Below, piece by piece: positions 10,479-23,211 of a stretch of 64,000 nucleotides of DNA (within the stretch, counting starts at the first letter, position 1; the number at the start of each line of letters is the position of its first letter). The notes beneath the pieces are model-generated. The model saw only the letters and a list, made by a program, of their open reading frames with translations, was not told where the DNA came from and ran no database searches. A program made the position numbers and the translations under genes. Origin of the DNA: Hirudinaria manillensis (lineage: Eukaryota; Annelida; Clitellata; Hirudinida; Hirudinidae); contig CM067532.1 of assembly GCA_034509925.1 (NCBI GenBank), positions 10,417,180 through 10,481,179 of the forward strand, read 5' to 3'.

Positions 10479-13400
10479 TCAAAATAAATTAGAAACAAAA
10501 TACCAAAATCGAATCGAGGGATGCCGCGGACGCGCCGAAACGACCCCGGGGCGGGAAGCGCCCGGCCGGACGAAAGGCTCTCGAAAGGGGAACCGCACGA
10601 AAGCCTCGAATTCGGACGTTTTCCGTGGCACGAAACTCGAGACGGAAGGAGATGCCAGATTATCACTCGCTGTAAACCACAACGTTGGTAGGATCTGCAA
10701 TTTGGAAAGAATTTAAGTCAAAATTAGATGACAATTGATCTTCATAAAACTGATAACAATAAACATACATAGAAGTAACATGAACCCATCATAATAAACT
10801 GAACAAAATCAAACAAGATGGCTTAAAAAACAGAAGCCTAGCATGGTTAAACTGAGAGATGCAAGCAAAGGTGGAAGATGATGATGACATAATGTTGTTA
10901 CTTAATACTCACTGTTCTTTGATTCTTTTAAGCATTCTTCAAAGCCTAGAAATACAAAGAATGATGTCAAAATCATGAAAACTATAAAACATGACTAGAT
11001 TCAATGGACCAAACCAATTATGAGCCTCTGAGACTTTAATTGGCACGTGGCATCTCAAACTGGCTTCGATTTAACAGTTTGTCAGCATTCAACACCAAAA
11101 AAGAAAGAATATCTTTGAAAGCGAACCTGCATAAAGGAACATCTGCGCCTTGCACAAGTCGAATAAATTTCTTTGAACCGAAGACGCGAACCTTTCGTCG
11201 AAAGAGTTCTTGTGCAACGACTCGATGCAACGAGAGGAAGGTTTCGATTCCGTTTCGACGTTCTTCTGCGATCCGTCGACCCGAACGGAAGGCGTCACGA
11301 CGGGCATCGGGGAGACTTTGACCACCCTCCTGCCTGCGGGCCGGCGATCGGAAAGGGGAGAAGGCCGGCCGTCGGGACGAGCGACGCAGACGAATCCGGG
11401 AGAAAATCGACGGGGAGAGGAGTCCTCGGCGGAGTCCGATTCGGCTCGGAATCGGAGGCGACTTCCGTCGCACGAGTTTTGCGGGGATGCGCTTCTCGCT
11501 TCGACGTTCGTTTGCTCTTTGGCGACCTCGCAAGATTCTTTGATCTCGAACTCTTCCGCTTCGGGCGGGTCGAATTTTTTGGAGCTGCCGGAGGGTATCG
11601 TCGGATCGAATATGAAGACCAGGTCGGTCACCTTCGGGTTTTTCCTACCATCGAGAAATACCACGGGTTCCTTGCAGAAGGACGATCGTTTACATTTGTC
11701 CGAGGGAATTTGGAAAAAATCCATCGAAAGTCTGGAGGGAGGATGACTGGAAGAATCGCCGGCAGGGTCTTCTTCGACGGCAGAGACGTTATCGAACTCC
11801 GCACGAGGGACCGAATTTCGAGGCGAATTCACAAAATGCGGAATTAATTCTTTGATCCGTCGAGGCTCCGGATCTCGAAACCGATCGCTCGAATCCGTCG
11901 CAGGGCCGCAGACTTCCTGGCACGTTAACTGGAGAGAGTTTCTCCTTTGCATATCCGAAGAGTGCTTCTTCTGTCTAAGTTTGGCCGCAATGTCTGCATA
12001 GGAAAATGCAAAACCTTTAGAAGATTCTTCCGAATTCTTGGGACCGGAACTGCCCGTGGAGTTCCTCCTCCCGCCGCTCGTAAGCTCCGGAAAATGCGAA
12101 GGGTCGAACCGACTTTCAGGTTTTTGAATGGAATCTTCGATCTCGGTGGGAATTTCTTTTTTATCTGCAAACGGAGTTCCGGAAAAGAAGTTCTTCGTCG
12201 AAACGTTATCGTTGTTATCGTCGGGATTCAGAGGCAAAGGTTCACGAGTCGAATTATTCTTGGGGCTTTGACCGGAAAAGCCGACTTTCGAGTTGGTCCT
12301 GAAATTTGCCTGTCTGCCGTCGAAAGTCGAGAGCTTGCCGGTCGACTTGGTTTGTCGTTCCGTCACGCGATTATATAATTCGGAAGCATTTGCGAACGGG
12401 GCGGTCTCGAAAATCGGGTCGCTTTTGACAGGAGTCGACTGCTTGAGTTTCTTCTTCTTTTGCACCGTAATGAACTCCCTTTGCGTGCCGGGCGAACGGA
12501 GAGGAGTCGGTTCGATCTCGGGCTTTTCCGAGTCGAGGTTCGATCGTGGAATGTCGGCAGGCGGAGAAGCGGTCCTAAAAGAGGAGGTCGAAGAAGACGT
12601 CGCCAAGGAAACCGCATCCGTCGCGTCGGTCGCCGCGGCGTCGTCGAATTCGCGACTCTTTTTTAGAATGACGTCTGCTACGCTCCCATTAGACGAACGT
12701 CCTCCCTGCTCCGCCCGACCGTTCGAGGATCCGTCGACGTCGTCCGAGACCTTGACTTTGTTCGCCTTCGTATCGTCCTTCTTTAAAGATTTCGGAGGCT
12801 GAGCAGAAATTCTATGTCCCTTCTTGTCGTCGATGAAAGCCATGATCTCTTCTAAAGGCAACTTTCCCATGTATTCGGGTATGTCCTCGGATCTGTACTC
12901 GCAGGCCTTCCTCATCAAGTGCTTCTTCTTAATATCTCGTCTCTGCATTCTCTTGTTTACTTCTGTTCTGTCATTAGGCTGTCAAATGGAAATGCAAACG
13001 ACTCGAATAAACGTTCCGGTCTCGACTTCCCATCTTTCCTTTCCGACTCTCGAAGCCGTCGGAGAAGCGTCTCGTCGTCATTTCCGACCGCTCGAGCATT
13101 AACGTCGAACTTCCTGCTAATATTACGCGTTAATATTAAACATCTCCTAACGTGTCCGTTGGGTTTGATGGAGCAGATGAGGTTCGTGAGACAGTTCGAT
13201 GAAACGGTGGTAGACATGAACGGAGAATTGAGAGCGGTCTGAACTTTCAACGAACCGTCCGCTTGCACGAGCTCCTCTCCTTCTGGGAGTCGAGCACAAA
13301 TTTATAAATTATTAAATAGAAAGAAAGTTTTTAAAGATATTACAATAACTTACCACTTACATTGCTTAAGGTTTTATACGATTATCATAATATTATTATT

Positions 13401-14638
13401 ATTATTATTATTATTGGTAAAAAACGTTTGTAGGTGCTCACATCCTAGCAGCAGGAGAATATCCCTTATTTTCCTTGATTTTTGCATTTGGATAAATTTT
13501 GAATTAATTTTAATTGTTAACTTAATTATTAAAGCATCACAAAAAATAGCTCAGGGATTACAACAATCTGTATCAACTGGCAATAATAATAACAACAAAT
13601 AATAATAATAATAACAATAATAATAATATCCATGCTAAAAATTAGTCTTCACATAAGGAATTAGACAAATAAAGAGTGCTGTTAATGGTCAAAGAAATTT
13701 GTTAGAATTCAAATGTACATATTTGTGCATCAATTGTAAGTACTCATGTACTTATTATTATTATTATTGTAAGTACTTATGTACTTATTATTGACCTGTT
13801 GATGAAATGTTGAAGTTCTGAATTGATCTGGAATGTAGTTCTCCCAAACCATCAGCTCCATTGGAGGACTCCTGAAAAGCAAATGAACATGTAAATGAAG
13901 CGCTTGGAGACATGACCATTGGTGCACATATGAATAATGAGTTGTAAATTTATTACAAATTATCGGATTTTGAATGGTATATGCCTATTTGGATATTACT
14001 AATACTCTGTAACCAGGACTTTTGTTGTTTTCATTAAGAATATGTCGATCATCGTCATTACGTTAATTAAATAAAATCGACGGGAACGCGGTCGAGCTTA
14101 ACGAAAACGATGCGAGACGCGGACGGCGCTCGATTCGCGGGACGACCTTCGGGAAGAAAGCGACCGTCTCCCCGGCGTCGGAGGCGAGCCTTCGAGAAGA
14201 CCCGGAAGAAAGATCCCTTCGGGAGGCGACGAATTTCAGGGGAGAGTCTTCGACGACCGCCCGTCGGAATCGATCGTCGTACGACCGGAGGCGGCGACCG
14301 GCGTCGGTGCCCGACCTCGACGGGTTTTCTTCGACCGCGGGTCCGTCGCGAACTCCTTCCGAGTCGACGTCGCGAGCGCCGTTTTCTTCCGTCTTTTCGG
14401 AAAGGTCGTCGGCACGTTTCCCGCCCCGACGGGCAGAAAACCGATCGGGACCGTTAAAAGTCGTCGTCTCGAAACAACTCGGAGACTTTGTTTTATGGCT
14501 AGAATCGGATGAATCGAAGTAGTCGAAGACCATGTCTTCCTTGGAGCTCTCGAGGGAAGGAAGTCCGCCGAACGAACTCAAAGAGTTCGTCTTTTGGCCG
14601 TCGTCAACTTTGTCGGAACCTTCCGGAGTCGCTTTCAT
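10479..14638 (-). CDS. Unrecognised ~901-residue Ser/Asp/Glu-rich protein
   Basis: Five minus-strand exons agree in phase: 14660-14147 (ATG at 14638), 13871-13796, 13282-13152, 12942-11127 and 10669-10479. The product is mostly low-complexity and polar (Ser, Asp, Lys, Arg). The best candidate for a conserved core is short: the 13282-13152 exon (DGSLKVQTALNSPFMSTTV) joined to the start of the large exon (KKKHLMRKACEYRSEDIPEY, then MGKLPLEEIMAFIDD). Further on are a lysine patch (VQKKKKLKQS) and FAFSYADIAAKLRQKK. No catalytic or membrane motif is visible, so a disordered scaffold or nuclear/RNA-associated protein is my guess. The large exon has a clear TGCAG acceptor and a GCAG/GTTCGC donor. 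More 3' exons below 10479 are possible. I do not recognise the family. Confidence 0.7.
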
Positions 14639-14939
14639 TTTTCTCTTTTCGCTTTTTGTCCTGAAAAATTTTCAATAAATTATTTGTATTTAAAAAATTA
14701 TTCTTCTGTACAAACCACTAAATTCACAATGAAGTGAATTAATTAACTCAATAAAGACTACGTAATAAGACTGCAAGATTTAAAAAGCCCGACGCCAAGT
14801 ACTCGTGATTTTAGAAGATCCCGTGGGGATGTCGATCGATAATCGACTTTATTGCTATTTCCATATTTTACCACTCATTTATATTTAATGCAAGCTGTGT
14901 TAATTAATTTCTGAAGAAAAAAAGGTGGAATATTTTCAC

Positions 14940-14978
14940 TCTCACCATCGATTTCATCGAGTCGGCCATCTTTGAAAC
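14940..14978 (-). promoter_or_regulatory. YY1-like AAGATGGCC element upstream of the unknown gene
   Basis: On the minus strand, CAAAGATGGCCGAC at about 14963-14976 matches the AAGATGGC(GGC) core-promoter element bound by YY1 in animals and lies about 330 bases upstream of the coding ATG. The element contains an ATG that opens an eight-codon reading frame (MADSMKSM) into a donor-like GTGAGA. Its phase does not fit the next exon, so I treat it as promoter or 5' UTR sequence. Confidence 0.4.
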
Positions 14979-17198
14979 GGCAGACGAATTTTAAAACAAA
15001 GGAGAGTGTAGATGATTTCACATGATCAACCTCTCAGTATAAATGGCAGCTATTTATTGGCTACCATACAGGCACAAATAATATGCAAATAATATGCCTG
15101 TTCGTACACTTAGATTGATCCATAATAACAATCAATAGAAATAAACAAGAGAACATCTAATCTTGTTGCATTTTTACAAAAATATTTGCTAGTATCACTT
15201 ATTATATTATATTTATGTGCTATTACAGCTATGTGCATCAAATAGAATTTATCTTTATTTAAGCTTAAATCAGTCAACCATCGATGTCGTGATTTGAGCA
15301 TACGTTCACCAAATGTATTAGAGATCTCCCTCTCTATAAGGCAGGAGATAGATCCAGCAAAGCTCACCAACGTCACATTGATTAGTAATTCAGAATATTA
15401 ATTAGTATTTACCTACTAGAAATTCTCTTCAAATTGGTATCAGAACCTCGAAAAAGATTATTGCCACAATATGCATGATTAATGCAGTATCATTCACTTA
15501 ATAATTTGACATCAAATAAATGGCTGAATAAATAAATAAATGCCAGTAAAAAAATCCACATATCCTGTGACAAATGATATGAAAATTGAAGGTACTAATT
15601 TCACTGACTTCAGCAATAAATGATGTAAAATATTTTAGAAGATCTGGAGAGAAGCACGTCACTTATCGTGACTGCATTCCTTGTGATCATCAAACACATT
15701 CCAGCCAAAGCACCTCCCAGAGGAAATGCAGTCATAATAAAGACTGTCATAATGATAGATGGTAATAATTGCAAAATTATAAAAAATAAATCAAAACAAC
15801 ACTCCATAAAACTTTTAAAATTTGCCTCAGTGAATATCCAATTTCATCATTAATTTCCTATATTAATAATAATAATTTTCAACCATATCGAAAAATATGC
15901 TAAACCTTTTATTTAACTAATGTTACCTGAAATTGCAAATGAGCATTAGGCAAAAATTGAAAATATGATATAATCAGTTTCAGAATAAGCTCCTTCTAGC
16001 CATATATTATGATACATCCCACTATATTTTGCAAGTCAAATCTGGACAGAAATAAGTGAGGAAATACCTACTTTGACTTTATCAATGAGACATCTCTTGA
16101 AAAAAATCCTTAACTCAAATGAAAATATTGCCTCACACAAATTGACTTTCACAAATAATGTAATTCAACTAATGTAATGAGATGTAAAAGCACTCACTTC
16201 AAAATACAACCAAGCTTTGTAGTTGAGTAACTTTGTTCTTACCAGGAAAGTCGTTTAACCAAATTCTACGGAAACGAGGTTATGGTTCGCGAAATTTATT
16301 GAATACCCCAAAAGACCGCCAGAATTTCCACAGCCAGAAACTTTAGTCCTAAATAATCTATTTAGCAATTCCGTTATCTGGACAACCCTTATGTACTCAT
16401 GGTAGAGTTTATTAAACGCATGTCTGCAAGACGCAATAAATGACTAAGCCATCTACAGATATAATGAGAATGAGAAGGCTGAAAAACAGAAAATCGCTTC
16501 CCGCCTAATTGACTGTTCTAACACTCCGCCGAGACTTGTTATTTGGCACCAAAATCAAAAGAAACAAATCTTAAATGTAATGTAAGTGCTATTATTAACA
16601 ATTACAAGCTTAATCGCGACATAATGTGCAAGGCGGCCCACCATTACACATCACATCAATCTCCATGTTGGCGCACCAAAGACACCTTAAACTTTGTTGT
16701 CTTTTACTTTGACTCATCGTCAGTTCAATCTTAATAATTTACTGGAAAATCAAAAATAACCATTAGTAACAATAATACATTTTGATTTTTTAAATTACTT
16801 TGAAGCCAGCAGCTAGACATTCTACATCGTCTTTACCTACATCAAATGGCTACATGCGCCATTGCTTCGCACACAAATTTATTGGATATCCAGTTGCGGA
16901 CTTAGAGCAACACGTCTGAAGGGATAAAACAAAATTTGAATTCTAAGCATAACTTGATAGGGTTCCAAGCCTAGAAGGACGGAACGGGACCCTGGGGAAC
17001 CCACTTACTGACTTAACCCTCATTCGCCAGCTAGTGATGCTACCCGACTTGAAAAATTAGCACCGTAAACTCCTCATGAAGTTATTCGAGACCCTTAAGA
17101 AAATCACCATTGTATCCGAATCTAATAACGCTTATTTAAAGTTGGACGCGTTCCTTTTCGAAGGTAAACAATAATTTTTTGTAAATACTCATCAGTCT
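14979..17198. other. Intergenic, AT-rich; no supported gene
   Basis: Only short ORFs occur. The minus-strand stretch at about 15640-15780 encodes a hydrophobic run (FIMTAFPLGGALAGMCLMI) that could be a membrane exon, but no joining exons were found. The GC-richer stretch 16900-17110 looks like decayed coding or repeat sequence with in-frame stops. Confidence 0.4.
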
Positions 17199-17916
17199 TT
17201 ACCTAAAGTCATTCTGTGATACCGAGAAGATATGTTTTGGCGAATTCCCAAGAAGTTCGTTATAATAACCCACAGGATCATCACCACCAGAAGCTCGGTT
17301 TTTAAAGACAGCACCAGTCAAAAGTGCAAATTCAGTTGGTAAACCATTATGGATGGACAGACCCTTTGACCCAGAAATGCCCTCTGGTATAACTAAGTCA
17401 TTAGCAGGTTCCAACATTGACCTTTTAAAAGAACTTTCAATGCTTTGGACTACAATAGAAATGAACACGTGAACACATTGTAATTGTCCATCAATATCTG
17501 GGCGAGGCTTACCAGATGAGGTCAAACTATTTCCAAATGAGGGATGAGTGTCCCCCAAAGTGGTACATTCAATGACTTTTGATTCCTGAAATGAAAAAAA
17601 TGGGAGCATATATTTAATGAAAGAATTTAATTAATTATTTTAAAATCAGACAAACACCATTACATCACCTCTTTGTTAAGGGAACGAATGACCTCGATAA
17701 GTTCTTCTGCATAACCAGAAGAGGAGCATTTTATTATTTCTTTGCAAAAACAGCTGCAGTCGAGAAGTTTCTCGTAAAGCTAGAATTTTAATGAAATTAA
17801 AGTGTGATATGCATGATGATGCAACATCCAATGAAAAGTATGATAATTTACATGTCAGGCAGGCTATTAATTTGATTAATCAAAAATAAAATAAATCATT
17901 GTGGATAATAATAATA

Positions 17917-17947
<31 letters not shown>

Positions 17948-20472
17948 ATATGCACTTAAAGCAAACTTCAAAGTCCCTATCAAATATCATTTATGGGGAA
18001 TATTCAAATATGACCTTTAGAATAATCATAATTAGTAGAGAAAAGTTACCTTCTCCAGAGTCTGATTATTAGTGAGATCATGACAAGATAAAAAGGTTTT
18101 CAGATCTTTTTCTACAGCAAAGTATCATTCTTATTTATTAATTAATTTCAAACAAAATTATTATGAATTTTGGACAGAAATGCATAACAATGCACAATAA
18201 AGCAGAATATTTGGATAAAGAAAAACATGACTTGAAAAGCATATAAGATTATAAATGTTTTGAATAGATTGCTGCACACAAATTATGGCTTATATAATTA
18301 ATTCCGAGATTACTTTTTATTTACATGATTACTAATGCATAACAATTAGTGCTTTATCAGAATGAATCCTACAACAAAACTCCCTATTATCGCCTTACAT
18401 CAGAATCTGATTAACTGATGAGACCCTTTAATCATATCAAACCTACTAAATGTTTACTGATAAATTAACCTGGTTTGACTATAATTTAGAAATAATCATG
18501 GAAATTACTCTTCCCAAAATTATTATAATTTTATCAACTATTACAGAGAATTTAAATTAAATTTTTGTTGCCATGATAGTAAATTTACTCATTAACAATA
18601 AATCTAACCACAACTTAAATCTCTTCGAGTCTTCATTTCCTGAACTTTGATTTTAAGGTACTCGTTCTCAGCTTCTAAACTTTAGAAATGACTAATGGTG
18701 AAATACATGGCAAGATAATTACAATTTAATTATGCTTTATACCACTAGAAATAATACAAATTAAATTAATAATAACAATGACGGCAACAACGAAATCATG
18801 CCTAAGCGTGGCAGGTGATTGCTTCGAGTGACCTTAGCAAATGTTGCTTATTAAGATTTTAAAGAAAACCTTTAATATCCACAACACATAAATATCCATA
18901 TATCCATATATATACATATACACTCATAAAGTGCATGAACCATTAGTCTCAAGAATATTGTTAAAGAAATAGGTTTAAAATCAAATATCAATATGCTATA
19001 TCAATACTGACCCTTGACATTCAGAAATATTGGTAAGACGTGTATTTAATTATAAATAAAATATCTAACCGATCAATTCTTGCCAGCAAAATCTCTCTAC
19101 TTTCTGAAGTTACTCGCCTTTCTCTTTCCATGTTGAATTGTAAGCCGTTGAAATCCTTTATAACAAATTTTAATATTAATATCAATTTGTAACTTAGCAC
19201 TGATAAACTAAATTGATACTTCTACATTAGAAGTTTAAAGGTAATAAGTCAAAGGGATGGTAGTTTGTAGCGCATCGACGCGACGACATTTCGACGCAAA
19301 AATCCGGCAACGCCTTAAAAAGGTTTCGATACGTAAAAAGTGCTAATTCGAGGATGAACGAAATTATTTTATTTTATTAAAATCTTTTCACTTTTATTAA
19401 AGTTCCATGAATCCATTTGATTTTATTTTCTAGATGCTCGTTTTCGATGCGGGAATATTTAAGCTGCAAAAAAAAGCGTGATTAATCGAACAAATAAGTT
19501 CAATGAGGAACTTACAAAATGTAAAAACATTTCGTGTTTAAAAAATGTGTCATTAATTTCATTTTATATATTCATTCAAATATAGTCATCAATTTCATTT
19601 TATATATTCATTCAAATTGAGTGAAGAAGAAGATATTGGATTTTTCATTCATAAACTTTTTTTTGTTAAATTACAACTTGGTTTAATTTTACTGCATATC
19701 AACACTTTTATAAAAGATCTATCAAAAATTTATAAATATCAACTTAATCATGTTTTCCTGAAAATGCTTGTCAAAAATTCATGAACAACCAATCCAAAAC
19801 CTGTTGTTGAAGAATCTTGATTGCTTGCTGTTTGGATAAAAGTTGAGTCCTCATACAGTCCAATTCATTGTTGAGTAAATCAACCTCCTTCAAAGTAAAG
19901 TCAACACAAAAAATATATAAACACAAAAAACTAATAATATTTTTAAATTGTTTGTTTTATTACATAGACCTCAGGATCCTTAACTCAAATGAATTATTCA
20001 TTATGTAATGCTATGTTAAAAGTGTCTGAACTTCTAGAGGACAACACCTGTTCACATGAATATTCTCTTCTTCTAAATAAACTGCCTGGCCACCGCTTCC
20101 CTAGAACGTGGCCTGCCATAAAAATTCAGATTCCAGATGAAATAATAACCTTTTCATGTTAAATAGTTTAAGGAAAATTTTTTAATAATTTTAATTTACT
20201 ATTTAAAATGGTTTTGCTGGAATAGTTTAATGCCTACTGTTATCTAAAAGAGCCGAAACGAGGCTAGACTTTTTAAATATATCCGCTCGGGACGTAGCAT
20301 TTGACACGCATGGAAAAGTGTCTTGATCGTTGTCAGATACTATTTCTTTCAAATATTTAGAAGGTTGCAAGCGAGCATTGTTAATGTCGTCTGGTGTAAT
20401 AAGTGATCCAGGCTTCAGACCCAACCCTAGGCCCAAATCTCCGTCTTCAGCACCTTCAACGACGCGCGCCAT
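17199..20472 (-). CDS. CCDC125-like coiled-coil protein
   Basis: Ten exons with consistent phases: 20472-20238, 20100-20048, 19887-19801, 19463-19392, 19155-19070, 18679-18615, 18111-18050, 17779-17669, 17585-17513 and 17449-17199 (TAA). The protein starts MARVVEGAEDGDLGLGLGLK, recalling the EGDLGYGLGRKPG start of human CCDC125. It continues with coiled-coil exons (EVDLLNNELDCMRTQLLSKQ, then AIKILQQQ; LEAENEYLKIKVQEMKTRR) and a Cys-containing stretch (LLDCSCFCKEIIKCSSSGY) comparable with the CCDC125 CSC region. The tail is Ser-rich and lacks recognisable similarity. CCDC125 has been linked to cell-motility control, but its biochemical role is poorly known. The gene shares a 398-bp divergent promoter interval with the zinc-finger gene at 20871. 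Confidence 0.6.
19551..19619. repeat. Tandem pair of a ~37-bp AT-rich unit
   Basis: AATTTCATTTTATATATTC followed by ATTCAAAT occurs twice in succession inside an intron of the CCDC125-like gene. Confidence 0.8.
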
Positions 20473-20870
20473 TAAGACAAAACTTCCTTAAACCTAGTAA
20501 GATAAACCAGCGAGATAATACTTGTAAACAAATGCTCCTAATCAAGGTAAGAGAGCGACATGTGAAAGTTTCGCTTGTCTCACTAAAATCTTCAAATTAA
20601 ATAGTTTTGATCGTTTATAATTTAAGTACCAAATATATGGAACAAAAGTTTTTCTTCAATAAATTGAGAGTCAAAGTAAAACACGACAAACACAGTAGTT
20701 TATTAAATATAGTTTGATATAGCCAATAATTAAAAAAAAATCAATTCCGAGTAATGTTCTATTAGTTTAACCGGCACTCGTGCTTGTTGATATTTGTTTT
20801 TAGTTCATAAAGAGTTTGTTCTGTTTACGTTATATAATTCTAGTTGTGGAATTACGGTTAGCTGAAGACT
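20473..20870. promoter_or_regulatory. Divergent promoter interval
   Basis: 398 bases separate the start codons of the CCDC125-like gene (minus) and the C2H2 gene (plus). The sequence is AT-rich with no further ORF. The arrangement implies a shared bidirectional promoter, but no strong motif was recognised. Confidence 0.45.
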
Positions 20871-23211
20871 ATGAGTCGGGCTGTAAGTTTGCTGAATGTT
20901 TTTTTAAAGAATGTGCTGCTAACGATAAGTCAGACACTGCAAGCGATAGATTATTAAGCGAAGGAATAAATGCAATTTTGGTGTGATAAAATATTTTTGC
21001 AACATTCCGAATAAGAATATTCCCAACAACCTGATTTTGGTGGCTAGCCCCATTTTTTATTTGTTATTTCAGACAATGCTGAATAATCTGAATGTCGATG
21101 AATCGGACAAAATAAATGTCCTATTACGAGATACAGTACTGTTGCTCTGCCGCAACGGCTTCAATTTTGAACTAGGCATCAAAGTTCAAGGATTGGTTGC
21201 AATAACCCTTGACAACAAGGATGTTTATTTGGTCAAGTTTGACGAATATGCATGCAGAGCCCCATCAAATCCCTCAGAAACTGATCAAGGAGAGATTCCA
21301 TGTGAGGTGAATGTCCTTCATGTTGTGCTCACTTTGCATCGACCTGCAATCATGCCCGTCATGCAATCGTAATTTATCCGTTGGCAAATTTGATTCGTAC
21401 AGGTGACACGCGATCATCAGGCTTCGAGGAAATGTGGGAGAGGTCGAAAAAATAGGCTTCGTGACAATGTAGCAGGTAGCTTGAGGACTGGAGCAGAAGT
21501 CGTAGATGAGATCGAGCAAAATTTTGAGGGAGAGGCAGGTAAAGTTTCAAACGTTTCCGACCATCTTCTCCGAGACATTCCACAAAATCACGGCCTGGGC
21601 CGATCGGTTCAGAAGGAAGGCTCCGCCGTCGACGTAGAAGACTCTTCGACCGTCTCTATTAAAGAGGAATCTGAACACATCCAGTTTGATATGTCAACTT
21701 TTCATGACAATCAGGAGACTGGAAATCTTGATGTAAGTGTTTATTTCTTCAATGTTTTACAAAAAATGGATTCATTTGTAAGGCATGAAGAGTTATTTCT
21801 GGAGACACCAAAATTTTGTGGACATGTTGAAATTTAAATAATAATTATCTGATATTTAGCATTCACCAATTTTGGTACTATTTATGTCGAGAAAACTAAG
21901 TGCGGTATTTTGCCATTAACCGACATCACGAGCTCGTCCTTATTTATTTACGTCGCCGTCGGATGCCGATCCGGGATTTGACGATGTTCGCACGTTCGTA
22001 AGGGAACGATTCGAATATTCTCCAGACTAAATGCCAATGATACTCACGACGACGTGCGCGCATCGATGCAAGATATTCATTTCATTTATAATTTTGTCAA
22101 AGTTATTATGTTTGTTAAATGATAAATTAATATAAATTTTAAGCTGAGAGCTCACATTCCAGTTTTTGGTGGTGGAATTGGGACAGGTGGTGGAAATGAG
22201 GTTCTCTGGCCATTACCCTTGGCAAATGTTTCAGGTTTGTAAATTTATAATGTTATTAAATGCAACATTTTCATAGTTATTTCAAAATTAGAATGTTATT
22301 TAAGTTATTATTATGATATTATTATTATTATTACTTTATAAATACTGTTATTGTTATTGGTGTCATTAGCATGCTTGGCTCTGAAAACTTGACTTTCATC
22401 TATTGAATCGATCGATGAAACTGTTAATTTAATAAGAATTCGACGATTATTATAATTTATAATCGATTCGTCGAACTCAGGCAGGGGGCGAAGGGCCAGG
22501 AGGTCGGGTCAAAAGATGTACTCGTGCGAGCACCCGGGATGCGGCCTGTCCTTCTACAGGAGTTACACCCTCTACAGGCATCAAAGACTCAAACACGGGC
22601 AGAGGCTGGTTCCCCCTGCTCACCAGCAAAACAAAATCAATAACCAATTCAGGCGAGACCGCGTTTATAATTCGTTCGTTCAAAATATGCACGTGATTAG
22701 CTTGCCGTTCGTTTTATTTTTTTATGGCAATTAAGTGTCGCGTTTATCGAAGCGACGACGTTTAATCGTGGGCCGTTTCAGATGTCCGGCACAAGGATGC
22801 GGGCAAGTGTTCTCGAGGGCTTCCATTCTCGAGAAACATTCGAAGGAAGTTCATCAGTGAGTGGTGATGATGATGATGATGATGATTATGTTATTGGAGA
22901 AATTAGTTGTTTTTGTTAGAATATGTACAATTTGTTTACGTGAACATCGATCTCAGATGTTCAACATTGATTCAGCATTAGTTTCAATGGAATACTCTAA
23001 AAGTTTTAAGTAAGAAAACCACGAGAAATAAAGTTTAATCGACTCGACCGTTTAGTAACTTCTTCGGCGTAAACGACATCTTCACGTCCTCAGGCACGAC
23101 TACGATCATCTCGTGGGGCCGGAAAGCTTCTTGGGAAAGAACGAATTGGAAAGGTTCGACGGAAGCGATCTCCTCTTCGACGGCACAGAGTACGGACTCC
23201 TGTCGAGGTAG
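20871..23211 (+). CDS. Two-finger C2H2 zinc-finger protein
   Basis: Seven exons join in phase: 20871-20882, 21073-21306, 21403-21732, 22163-22238, 22481-22673, 22782-22856 and 23094-23211 (TAG), giving about 345 residues. An N-terminal block of about 75 residues (LLRDTVLLLCRNGFNFELGI, then KVQGLVAITLDNKDVYLVKF) looks like a folded domain that I cannot name. An acidic linker and a basic patch (CRGRRARRSGQK) follow. Finger 1 is CEHPGCGLSFYRSYTLYRHQ plus RLKH (C-x4-C-x12-H-x4-H). Finger 2 is CPAQGCGQVFSRASILEKHS plus KEVH. The four-residue spacing in the Cys pairs resembles GLI/ZIC-type or TFIIIA-type fingers. The tail ends FDGSDLLFDGTEYGLLSR. A DNA-binding nuclear role is inferred from the fingers alone. 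Confidence 0.8.

Noticed and set aside
11173..11847. Plus-strand 224-codon ORF
   Set aside because: Shadow of the large minus-strand exon of the unknown gene, whose frame has matching splice sites and phases.
14946..14969. ATG at 14969 (MADSMKSM) as start of the unknown gene
   Set aside because: Its exit phase does not fit the next exon; the sequence is better explained as a YY1-type core-promoter element.
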